Shown here piece after piece: positions 7,486 to 14,969 of a stretch of DNA of 43,969 nucleotides; the stretch's first letter is position 1; each line of letters opens with the position of its first letter. The notes under the pieces were generated by a model, which was not told the DNA's origin, did no database searches, and saw nothing but the letters and a program-made list of their open reading frames with translations. The translations under genes were made by a program, and so were the position numbers. Location of the stretch: positions 1 to 43,969 of the forward strand of contig CAZEXL010000013.1 of NCBI GenBank assembly GCA_964516925.1, given 5' to 3'. This stretch comes from CAG-552 sp964516925. GTDB lineage: Bacteria; Bacillota; Clostridia; Christensenellales; Pumilibacteraceae.

Positions 7486-8394
7486 ATGAATGATGTTTTC
7501 GTAATAGAAAACGGCGAGAATCAAAGATTGGACGTGTACTTGGCTTTTATCTTGCCGTATACCAGATCTTATATAAAAAACCTTATTGACGGAGGGAACG
7601 TTTACGTAAACGAAAAAAACGTAAAATGCGGCAAGATTTTAAAAAGCGGAGATGTTGTAACGGTAAATATCCCGGATCCGATATTAACCGAGGTGCTGCC
7701 TGAAGATATACCGCTTGATATTTTGTATGAAGATGACGATTTGGCGGTTATTAACAAGCAACGCGGGATATCCGTTCATCCGTCAGGCAATATCTATAGC
7801 GGCACGCTTGTCAACGCATTATTGTTTCATTTAAAAAATCTTTCGTCTATTAACGGAGTGATAAGACCGGGAATTGTTCATCGTCTAGATAAAGATACGA
7901 CCGGAGTTATGGTCGTTGCAAAAAATGATAAAACACACTTAGCGCTTTCTAAACAAATTTCAGAGCGTACCGTAATAAAGAAATACGTTGCATTGTTGGA
8001 AGGAAATTTGAGCGATGACAGTGGAACTGTTACTACTTATATATCTCGTAACGAAAAAGACAGAAAATTAATGTGTGTTTCTAATGAAGGTAGAATTGCA
8101 ATTACCGACTATAAGGTTTTGGAACGTTTTAAAAACAATTGCTTAGCGGAATTCAGAATTCATACCGGTCGAACGCATCAAATAAGGGTGCACGCTAAAT
8201 ATCTTACGCATCCGGTTGTTGGCGATGTAACGTACGGATATAAGAAGCAAAAATTTAATACGGCAGGGCAGTTATTGCATTCATATTCTTTAACTTTCGT
8301 ACATCCAACTTTAAATAAAGAAATGACTTTTGTAGCACCGTTGCCGGACGATTTTTTGAAGATACTTAAAAGCCTGCAAAATACTAAACAGTAA
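7486..8394 (+). CDS. rluD: RluA/RluD-family pseudouridine synthase
   Basis: Converts specific uridines to pseudouridine in RNA, most likely 23S rRNA. An N-terminal S4 RNA-binding domain (about residues 10-75) is followed by the catalytic domain with the signature VHRLDKDTTG, where D135 is the catalytic aspartate, and by the RTHQIRVH motif. 302 residues, normal for the family. In many Bacillota this gene follows lspA, as here. The exact target site cannot be told from sequence, so the symbol is by family. ATG at 7486 follows the purine-rich GGCGGAGGG. Confidence 0.9.
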   Translation: MNDVFVIENGENQRLDVYLAFILPYTRSYIKNLIDGGNVYVNEKNVKCGKILKSGDVVTVNIPDPILTEVLPEDIPLDILYEDDDLAVINKQRGISVHPSGNIYSGTLVNALLFHLKNLSSINGVIRPGIVHRLDKDTTGVMVVAKNDKTHLALSKQISERTVIKKYVALLEGNLSDDSGTVTTYISRNEKDRKLMCVSNEGRIAITDYKVLERFKNNCLAEFRIHTGRTHQIRVHAKYLTHPVVGDVTYGYKKQKFNTAGQLLHSYSLTFVHPTLNKEMTFVAPLPDDFLKILKSLQNTKQ

Positions 8395-8502
8395 TTTAAA
8401 AATGATTAATTTTTGCCAATATGACTATAATAATTTTATGGCATAAGATTAAAATTTTTTGTTATAAATTCAGGTATTTTTTGTAATTCGATAAACAAAT
8501 AA

Positions 8503-8531
8503 TTGACAATTTATGCTATTTGTCGTATAAT
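8503..8531 (+). promoter_or_regulatory. Promoter of the small membrane protein gene
   Basis: TTGACA at 8503-8508, a 17-bp spacer, then TATAAT at 8526-8531. A consensus promoter 33 bp before the start codon. Confidence 0.88.
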
Positions 8532-8563
8532 TACCTCTGTTAGTATTTATAGGAGATTTTTCA

Positions 8564-8908
8564 ATGGTAAAAAGAAAAAACGTTTTTCAAAGATATTTTG
8601 AAAATTTCGGGCTTAAGCAATTAAGCGATATTTTTATGCTTATTTCGCTTATTACGCTTATTGTCGGTTGGATAATTTGGCAAACAACCGAAGTCGTTCT
8701 TTTGATTTCGTTTGCGTTGTTTGTTGTAACTTCTTTATTGAGCGTTATAAGATGCATTAAAATAATACGTTCCGAACCGAATAAGCGTTCGCCTGAAAGG
8801 AAAGCAGCAATCGTCAATTTAATAATTATGGTTGTTATTCTTTTAATCGCTGCGTTCGCCCTTATTTGGGGCTTAGCGGTTGGTTTTTCGGTACCGGCTA
8901 TTAACTAA
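8564..8908 (+). CDS. Small membrane protein of unknown function
   Basis: I do not recognise this 114-residue protein. It has a short basic, amphipathic N terminus (about 1-20), three predicted membrane helices (about 21-40, 43-65 and 85-110) and a basic loop with RSEPNKRSPERK between the second and third. No catalytic or binding motif is visible. The ATG follows AGGAG (8551-8555). It has a consensus promoter and a terminator of its own, so it is a separate transcription unit between the pepP operon and the yqfC operon and probably well expressed. Confidence 0.8.
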   Translation: MVKRKNVFQRYFENFGLKQLSDIFMLISLITLIVGWIIWQTTEVVLLISFALFVVTSLLSVIRCIKIIRSEPNKRSPERKAAIVNLIIMVVILLIAAFALIWGLAVGFSVPAIN

Positions 8909-8910
8909 GT

Positions 8911-8938
8911 AAAAGAGGGCTTTTGCTCTCTTTTTGCG
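8911..8938 (+). terminator. Rho-independent terminator
   Basis: A 10-bp stem (8911-8920 with 8925-8934, one G-T pair), a TTTT loop and a T run, two bases after the stop codon of the small membrane protein gene. Confidence 0.88.
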
Positions 8939-8994
8939 TAATCAACGTCTTTCATACCATCTAAAAAAACAGCATATATTATTTTGAGGTAATT

Positions 8995-9258
8995 ATGGTT
9001 TTTTTTGATGAGATAAAAAATGACGTCGGCATAACCGATATACAACTTCTAAACGGATACTCATGCGTAAATTTTAGCGGACGATCGCTATACTTAGACG
9101 GCGTAGTAAAGATTGAAAAAATATCTTCCGAAGAGATTATAGTACGTACAAGGTCTGCAATTATAACAATAATGGGAGATTTAGCCATTAAAGATATTTC
9201 CGAGGATACCCTCATTATTGTTGGCAGAATCGATTGTATGTCATCACGAGGTGTTTGA
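8995..9258 (+). CDS. yqfC: YqfC/YabP-family sporulation protein
   Basis: An 87-residue protein of the YabP/YqfC family, which in Bacillus and Clostridia is linked to sporulation and belongs to the mother-cell regulon. The family pattern is visible: LLNGYSCVNFSGRSLYLDG, then a run of beta strands ending IIVGRIDCMSS. ATG at 8995 follows TGAGGT. It is followed within two bases by yqfD, the standard pairing. Its presence suggests an endospore-forming ancestry. I see no clear housekeeping promoter just upstream, which fits control by a sporulation sigma factor, though I did not identify one. Confidence 0.88.
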   Translation: MVFFDEIKNDVGITDIQLLNGYSCVNFSGRSLYLDGVVKIEKISSEEIIVRTRSAIITIMGDLAIKDISEDTLIIVGRIDCMSSRGV

Positions 9259-9260
9259 TA

Positions 9261-10370
9261 TTGTACACGATAAAATTTCAAATATCCGGATTAAATCAAA
9301 TTACGCTAATTAATTCGTTTAGAAAAAGCCGTATTCGCATTTTAGATTTATCTCGTATAAATCAAAAACTTATGTTTGTTACGGTGCCGTTTATAAATAA
9401 GCAAGATGCGATAAACATTATTAACTCGCTTCGCTTTAGTTATGAGATAGTACAAGAAAAGAGTGCGAAAAATGTTGTCAATAATGCACTGTTACGAAGC
9501 GGACTTTTTATCGGATTGGTGTTTTCTTTTGTAATCGCGTTTTTCGCTAAATCATTCCTATGGAAAATTGAAATATCTGGGAATAAGATTTTAGACGATT
9601 TAGCGATAATTCGTCAGCTTAACGATTCAGGCATTAAAGTCGGGAATAAAATAAACTATGACGATGATTCTGTAGTCGAAGCACTTATGCTTATTGATGA
9701 TATAGCTGCTGTGTCTGCAAAAACGGTAGGAACGACTCTTGTAATCGACATTATTGAACGCACGGTTACGACTCCGAAAGTTAAAAGCGGCGATGTTGTA
9801 AGTATATACGATGCAGAAGTCGTGCGTATTACTGTCAACAAAGGAACGGCTTCGGTAAATATAGGCGACAGAGTGAGTGTAGGTACTAAACTTATTGAGG
9901 GCGTTGAATATAACACAGAAGGAGAGCCGATTTTTAGCGTCGACGCGCAAGGGGTAATCTACGGTAAAGTTAATTTTACTTTTTCTGAAATCATATCTTT
10001 GTATGAAACTAAAATCAATGATAATCCGAAAGCATTTACAATTATTAATTTTTGCGGATTAACCTTTGGAAGTTTTCCGTCGGCAGAATCGAATTGTTAT
10101 ACAAGAAAAACTAAGTCCAAAATCGGATTTTTACCCGTATATGCCGAAACTGTTTATAAATATGAGTTAGAAACGTATAAGATTAGCTTAGAAGAGCTCA
10201 AAAAGAAAACTATTGATAAGGCTGTAAATAATCTTGTAATAAACGCAGGCGGAAGCCCGATAACCACAACCGCCAACTCGAAACAAATTACCGAAGACGT
10301 ATATAAAATTACCGTGCATATCGAAGCCGAAGTTTCGATAGGAGGCAAGAAAATTGACGAAGATACTTGA
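9261..10370 (+). CDS. yqfD: Sporulation protein YqfD
   Basis: Membrane protein of the YqfD family, required for efficient sporulation in Bacillus; molecular role unsettled. From the TTG start it has 369 residues. A soluble N-terminal part (about 1-75) is followed by a membrane helix (about 85-102), then an external domain that opens like a POTRA/FtsQ repeat (WKIEISGNKILDD) and continues with repeated beta structure. TTG at 9261 is chosen because GAGGTG (9248-9253) lies seven bases before it; an ATG at 9234 would overlap yqfC and has no binding site. The 3' end overlaps phoH by 17 bp. Confidence 0.88.
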   Translation: MYTIKFQISGLNQITLINSFRKSRIRILDLSRINQKLMFVTVPFINKQDAINIINSLRFSYEIVQEKSAKNVVNNALLRSGLFIGLVFSFVIAFFAKSFLWKIEISGNKILDDLAIIRQLNDSGIKVGNKINYDDDSVVEALMLIDDIAAVSAKTVGTTLVIDIIERTVTTPKVKSGDVVSIYDAEVVRITVNKGTASVNIGDRVSVGTKLIEGVEYNTEGEPIFSVDAQGVIYGKVNFTFSEIISLYETKINDNPKAFTIINFCGLTFGSFPSAESNCYTRKTKSKIGFLPVYAETVYKYELETYKISLEELKKKTIDKAVNNLVINAGGSPITTTANSKQITEDVYKITVHIEAEVSIGGKKIDEDT

Positions 10371-11307
10371 ATTCAATGCCGAAAATATTATTAAATTATT
10401 TGGCAGACTGGACGAGAACATCGAATTAATTCAAAAACTTTTTAAAGTTACAATTAAAACATGCAACGATGGACTTTCTATCAATGGTGATGAAAGTAAC
10501 GTTAATAAGGCGGTGGAGCTTATCGATGCGCTGCATAAATTAATTAAAAGCGGGCAAGATATCGATAAATCTACTATAAGACAATGTTTTGATCTTGTTG
10601 AACTTAATAAAGTAGAAGAAATGTCTAATCTTAATTCGGATGTTATTCTTACGACGGCTCGTGGTAAACAAATCAAATGCAAAACGTTGGGGCAAAGAAA
10701 TTACGTAAGATCAATTAAGAATAAAACGATTACTTTTGGCATCGGCCCGGCAGGAACCGGTAAAACGTATTTAGCGGTTGCGTTGGCCGTGGCGGCATAC
10801 AAATCGAATGAAGTTGAAAAAATCGTGCTTACGCGACCTGCAATCGAAGCAGGTGAAAAATTAGGCTTTTTGCCGGGAGATCTTCAAACAAAAGTCGATC
10901 CGTATTTAAGACCTCTTTACGATGCGTTACAAGATATGTTTGGTATTGACAGCTATTCTCGTCTGCTTGAACGCGGCATAATAGAGATTGCTCCTCTGGC
11001 ATATATGCGAGGTAGAACGTTATCCAATTCGTTTATTATACTTGACGAGGCGCAAAACACTACCGAAGAACAAATGAAAATGTTCTTGACGCGACTTGGC
11101 GAAAATAGTAAAATGGTCGTTACTGGCGACGATACTCAGATAGATTTACCTTATGGCAAAACCAGCGGCCTTGTTTCGGCATCTAAAATTCTTTGCGATA
11201 TTGATGAAATAGGTATTTGTAAGTTTACGGATAAGGATGTCGTACGACACGAACTTGTTCAAAAAATTGTATTAGCATACGAAAAAGCTTTTAAAAAAGA
11301 GGAGTGA
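10354..11307 (+). CDS. phoH: PhoH-family ATPase
   Basis: Cytoplasmic P-loop ATPase of the PhoH family (PhoH/YbeZ type), often encoded with ybeY and thought to act in RNA metabolism, possibly as an RNA helicase. 317 residues. Walker A is GPAGTGKT and Walker B is FIILDEAQN, with the conserved RPAIEAGEKLGFLPGD between them and GDDTQIDLP after. The N-terminal 100 residues resemble a KH-like fold. The start is TTG at 10354, behind GGAGG (10341-10345), inside the end of yqfD. The yqfC-yqfD-phoH-pgpH-ybeY order is the classical Bacillota arrangement. Confidence 0.93.
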   Translation: MTKILEFNAENIIKLFGRLDENIELIQKLFKVTIKTCNDGLSINGDESNVNKAVELIDALHKLIKSGQDIDKSTIRQCFDLVELNKVEEMSNLNSDVILTTARGKQIKCKTLGQRNYVRSIKNKTITFGIGPAGTGKTYLAVALAVAAYKSNEVEKIVLTRPAIEAGEKLGFLPGDLQTKVDPYLRPLYDALQDMFGIDSYSRLLERGIIEIAPLAYMRGRTLSNSFIILDEAQNTTEEQMKMFLTRLGENSKMVVTGDDTQIDLPYGKTSGLVSASKILCDIDEIGICKFTDKDVVRHELVQKIVLAYEKAFKKEE

Positions 11308-11311
11308 CATT

Positions 11312-12733
11312 ATGAAGTCAAGCGAACATTTGCAAAAATCCATGTTTTATCCGGTATTAATGCTCATCGGACTTAGCGTATGGATTGTTGCCGTAACGCT
11401 TATTAGATTTATATTTATCGATAAGATGAGCAGCTTGCTTAACGTGCCATATTTGTCGTTTATTGCAATAAGCGTAGGCTTTTTATTTTTAATAAACGGA
11501 CTAATGCTGTTTATGTACTACGTACTCAAGCTTAACACAAGAAAGCGTAAAGAACAATTCGCTACCGTTTGTGTTATCGCTTTTACATATACGTTATGCA
11601 TATATAGTTCTTTAATTAGCGTATACGTTATGCCGATATTTTTAAGTGCGTTAATTCTAGCGCAATTAAGTCAAAAAAACCAAGCAATGCTTGCAAATTT
11701 CGTCACTTCTATTTTTGTAACTTATGCGCTTATGATTGTTAGTTTAGTCACGGAAGAATCTTTACTGCCGGCTATAGTGATGATGGTAACGGGACTATTA
11801 TGTGGTGGTTTTGCGTCTCTTATGCTTAGTGGAGACGCTGCTAGATTGGTATTTACGATTAAAAGCTTTATAATTTGCGTAATGTCGGTAGTTATTATGG
11901 TTATTATGTCGTTTATTTTTACAACGACTGATAAGCTTAGCGAAACTGTGATATACATGATGATTTCTGCCGGCATGCAATTTGCTCTTGCTTTAATATT
12001 ATCGCCTATAATCGAAAGAATCTTCAATTTGATTACCAACGTAAGACTTATGGAGTTAACGGCACATACTTCACCGCTGATTAATCGACTTTTAAAAGAG
12101 GCCCCGGGAACTTTTAATCATTCGCTTGCAGTTGCTTCGTTTGCACAAATGTGCGCTGCTAGTATAGGCGAAAATCCATATTTGGCTATGGCGTGTGCGT
12201 ACTATCACGACGTGGGCAAACTTGCTAATCCGCTTTACTTTAAAGAAAATCAATCGGACTATAATCCTCATGACGATATTCTTCCCGAGGTTAGCGCGGA
12301 AATTTTGCGTTCGCATACAATAGAAGGTCTCAAACTTTGTAACGATTATCATATTCCGGAAGAGATTAGCCACGTTACCGTACAACATCACGGTACTATG
12401 CTAATCCCCGTATTTTATCATAAAGCAAAAAAATTAACCGACGGAACGGTTGATCCTGAAGAATATTGTTATCATGGAATAACGCCGATTACCAAGCTTG
12501 CAGCCCTTATTATGATATGCGATAGCAGCGAGGCGGCGATCCGCGCAATGGATCAGCCTGACGGCGATAAGGTTGACAGATTATTGCGCAAATTAATTAA
12601 CGAACGTTTGGAAAGCGGACAGTTTGATAATTGCGAAATAACGATAAGAGAACTAAACATCATACGAGAAACGATTATTAATGCGTATGGCGGCTTGTTT
12701 CATAAGCGTCTTAAGTATCCGGAGGGTAAATAA
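11312..12733 (+). CDS. pgpH: c-di-AMP phosphodiesterase of the PgpH/YqfF type, without the extracellular domain
   Basis: Membrane HD-domain phosphodiesterase that hydrolyses cyclic di-AMP. Seven predicted membrane helices fill about residues 15-245. The C-terminal HD domain (about 265-440) has HSLAVASF, the HD pair in YYHDVGKLANP, SHTIEGLKLC and VQHHG. The family is normally about 700 residues because a large extracellular 7TMR-HDED domain sits between helices 1 and 2; here those helices are joined by a short loop (DKMSSLLNVP) and the protein has only 473 residues. The reading frame is intact. Its stop overlaps the ATG of ybeY. It probably still degrades c-di-AMP but lacks the usual external sensor. 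Confidence 0.9.
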   Translation: MKSSEHLQKSMFYPVLMLIGLSVWIVAVTLIRFIFIDKMSSLLNVPYLSFIAISVGFLFLINGLMLFMYYVLKLNTRKRKEQFATVCVIAFTYTLCIYSSLISVYVMPIFLSALILAQLSQKNQAMLANFVTSIFVTYALMIVSLVTEESLLPAIVMMVTGLLCGGFASLMLSGDAARLVFTIKSFIICVMSVVIMVIMSFIFTTTDKLSETVIYMMISAGMQFALALILSPIIERIFNLITNVRLMELTAHTSPLINRLLKEAPGTFNHSLAVASFAQMCAASIGENPYLAMACAYYHDVGKLANPLYFKENQSDYNPHDDILPEVSAEILRSHTIEGLKLCNDYHIPEEISHVTVQHHGTMLIPVFYHKAKKLTDGTVDPEEYCYHGITPITKLAALIMICDSSEAAIRAMDQPDGDKVDRLLRKLINERLESGQFDNCEITIRELNIIRETIINAYGGLFHKRLKYPEGK

Positions 12734-13194
12734 TGCTAAAGATACTTACAGAGCAACCGGATGCGCTATTTGATGTTATTGCAAAGTGCGCATATGAAAC
12801 TTTAAATCTAAGCGGCAACGCAAACGTTGAATTGATGTTTTATAGTCAAGATGAAATCCATGAACTGAACGTAAGAACTCGTAATGTCGATAAGGCAACC
12901 GATGTTTTAAGTTATCCTAATTTGTTAAAGATTTTGCCGTTTAATAAAGAAAACTATCCGTATGATTTTGATGAAACGTCTGATTCCGTATTTTTGGGCA
13001 GTATTGTTATTTGCGAGCCAATAGCTACATTACAAGCTGAAGAGTTCGGGCATTCGGTAACTAGGGAACGTGCGTATTTGTTTTTACACGGTCTTTTGCA
13101 TTTGCTCGGTTATGATCATGTAGAAGAATGCGATAAAACTTTAATGAGAGAAAAAGAAGAACTGATTCTATCTAAGATGGGGGTAAACAGATGA
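12733..13194 (+). CDS. ybeY: Endoribonuclease YbeY
   Basis: Zinc-dependent endoribonuclease involved in 16S rRNA 3'-end maturation and ribosome quality control. The metal motif HGLLHLLGYDH supplies the three histidines H119, H123 and H129. TDVLSYP and FLGSIVIC are also typical. 153 residues, family length. Start and stop overlap its neighbours by a base or a few (TAATG with pgpH, ATGA with era), indicating translational coupling. The diacylglycerol kinase and cytidine deaminase genes that often sit between ybeY and era are absent. Confidence 0.95.
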   Translation: MLKILTEQPDALFDVIAKCAYETLNLSGNANVELMFYSQDEIHELNVRTRNVDKATDVLSYPNLLKILPFNKENYPYDFDETSDSVFLGSIVICEPIATLQAEEFGHSVTRERAYLFLHGLLHLLGYDHVEECDKTLMREKEELILSKMGVNR

Positions 13195-14078
13195 AGTCAG
13201 GTTTTATAACTATGATAGGCAAACCAAACGTTGGTAAAAGCAGTTTAATCAATGCTCTCGTTGGTGAAAAAATAAGCATCGTTTCTCCTAAACCGCAAAC
13301 TACGCGCGATAGAATAATGGGAATTCTTAACGAGCCTGATTTACAAATGATCTTTGTGGATACTCCAGGTATTCATAATCCTAGAACTAAACTAGGGGAA
13401 TATATGAGCAAATGCATTACAAACGCTACCGTTGATATTGACGTATTGTTGTTTGTTTTTGATGCTAGCCGCACTATAAATGACGATGATCTTAATAGGC
13501 TTGATATGTATCTAAAAAACGACACGCCGATTATAGTTGTGTTAAATAAAATCGATCTTATATCGCCTGAAAAAACCATTGAGCTTTTATCAAAGTTTGC
13601 ACCATATATTGAACGCGGTGTCAAAGAAATCGTGCCGTGCTCTTGTAAGAAAAAATTGAATATTGCGGATTTAAAAAAATCATTGATAACGTTATTGCCG
13701 GAAGGACAACCGTATTTTTTGGATGATGAAATTTCAGATAAGCCTATAAGCTATATGATTTGTGAAATTATAAGAGAAAAGGCATTATTGCTTTTGCAAG
13801 ATGAAATTCCGCACGGTCTCGGTGTTGTTATGCAATCTTACAATAAAGACAATAACGTTACGCAAATCGAGTGCGACATTATATGTGAAAAAAGCTCACA
13901 CAAACAAATTATTATAGGCGACGGTGGCAATATGATTAAGAAAATAGGTCAATCTGCACGTCGTGACATAGAAAAATTAATAGATTCAAAAGTTTATCTT
14001 AAGCTGTTTGTTAAAGTACGAGATGATTGGCGCAATAATAGTAATTTTATACGCGATATAGGATATTACAACTCATAA
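13191..14078 (+). CDS. era: GTPase Era
   Basis: GTPase that binds the 3' end of 16S rRNA and assists 30S assembly. G1 is GKPNVGKS at residues 10-17, the switch region includes PQTTRDR, G3 is DTPG, G4 is NKID, and a C-terminal KH domain carries the loop GDGGNMIKKIGQ. 295 residues, family length. It overlaps ybeY by four bases. It acts in the same ribosome-maturation process as YbeY, which fits the linkage. Confidence 0.96.
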   Translation: MKSGFITMIGKPNVGKSSLINALVGEKISIVSPKPQTTRDRIMGILNEPDLQMIFVDTPGIHNPRTKLGEYMSKCITNATVDIDVLLFVFDASRTINDDDLNRLDMYLKNDTPIIVVLNKIDLISPEKTIELLSKFAPYIERGVKEIVPCSCKKKLNIADLKKSLITLLPEGQPYFLDDEISDKPISYMICEIIREKALLLLQDEIPHGLGVVMQSYNKDNNVTQIECDIICEKSSHKQIIIGDGGNMIKKIGQSARRDIEKLIDSKVYLKLFVKVRDDWRNNSNFIRDIGYYNS

Positions 14079-14095
14079 ATATACAAACTATATTT

Positions 14096-14194
14096 ATGGA
14101 TAAAAACATAGAAGGTTTGACTTGGGATTTATTTGTTGAAACGGGTGAAGTGGGGTATTATTTACTATACTCAGAGTTAAAAAAATATGGATAA
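14096..14194 (+). CDS. yqzL: YqzL-family small protein
   Basis: A 32-codon frame between era and recO. The translation begins MDKNIEGLTWDLFVE and ends SELKKYG, matching the small YqzL family (W-x-x-F, T-G, Y-x-L-Y-x-E-L) found at the same place in Bacillus and other Bacillota. Function unknown. Its last eight bases overlap the start of recO in another frame. There is no clear ribosome binding site before the ATG at 14096, and no alternative start in frame upstream. Identification rests on the sequence pattern together with the conserved position. Confidence 0.75.
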   Translation: MDKNIEGLTWDLFVETGEVGYYLLYSELKKYG

Positions 14195-14816
14195 AAGTGT
14201 TACCGCAATTGTATTAAGAAGCGAAGATTACCGTGATTTCGATAAAAAACTGAAGATTTTTACCGACAAAGGTGAGGTTATGCGTGTCATAATTAGAGGA
14301 GTCAAGAAGCCGAGCGCAAAATTACGGTTTGCGGCTCAGCCGTTTTCTTTTTGCAATTTCGAATTAAGCGGACGCGGAAGCGACTCTTATATTGTTACGG
14401 GCGCGGCTCCGCTCGAAGACTTATTTAAAGTATCCGATTATGTTAAATTTTCTTCCGGTTGCGTAATGCTTGAGGGTGCCGAAAAGGCATGCGATATACT
14501 CCCTAATCAAGAATTGTTTGTATTGCTTTTACGAAGATTGAAAGATTTGCTTTATGGTAATTATAATCCGTTAATTCCTGCAATTTCGTATTTGCAAAAC
14601 GCTATTCATAAAAGCGGATATGCTTACAAATACGATCCGCCGTTATCAAATCCGAAAACTGTATTAGAGTTGTTAGCATGTACGGAGTCGCTTGATGTTG
14701 ATTTTGATGCCGGCGAAGAATTAATTAAAAAAACATTTAGGAAAATCACGGTAAGGTTCGAAGAAAAATTTTCCTGCAGACTAATAAGTAAAGATTACGT
14801 TTTTAACCTACATTAA
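14187..14816 (+). CDS. recO: DNA repair protein RecO
   Basis: RecO helps load RecA onto SSB-coated single-stranded DNA in the RecFOR recombination pathway. The N-terminal OB fold (about residues 1-80) is clear: TAIVLRSEDYRDFDKKLKIF, then GEVMRVIIRGVKKPSAKL. The helical C-terminal domain follows. At 209 residues it is shorter than the usual 240-260. The four-cysteine zinc-binding segment found in many RecO proteins is absent, since the cysteines present are scattered and not in CxxC pairs. The start overlaps yqzL. This is the last gene of the run. Confidence 0.9.
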   Translation: MDKSVTAIVLRSEDYRDFDKKLKIFTDKGEVMRVIIRGVKKPSAKLRFAAQPFSFCNFELSGRGSDSYIVTGAAPLEDLFKVSDYVKFSSGCVMLEGAEKACDILPNQELFVLLLRRLKDLLYGNYNPLIPAISYLQNAIHKSGYAYKYDPPLSNPKTVLELLACTESLDVDFDAGEELIKKTFRKITVRFEEKFSCRLISKDYVFNLH

Positions 14817-14909
14817 GTACATTGTTATTTAGTTAATTTATACAGCAAAAATATCATTGTTAAAATTTTACGATTTTATCATTTTATTGCATTTTAGACA
14901 AAAAATTAC

Positions 14910-14938
14910 TTGCATTTATGCTTGCAAAGTGATATAAT
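14910..14938 (+). promoter_or_regulatory. ppdK promoter
   Basis: TTGCAT at 14910-14915, a 17-bp spacer, then TATAAT at 14933-14938, 31 bp before the start codon. Confidence 0.85.
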
Positions 14939-14969
14939 AAACCGATTTAAATATTAAGGAGTTTTACAA

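Noticed and set aside
8395..8502. Weak inverted repeats (TGCCA and TGGCA) after the rluD-like gene as a terminator
   Set aside because: The arms are short, the loop is about 20 nt and the flanking pairing is imperfect, so it is not supported.
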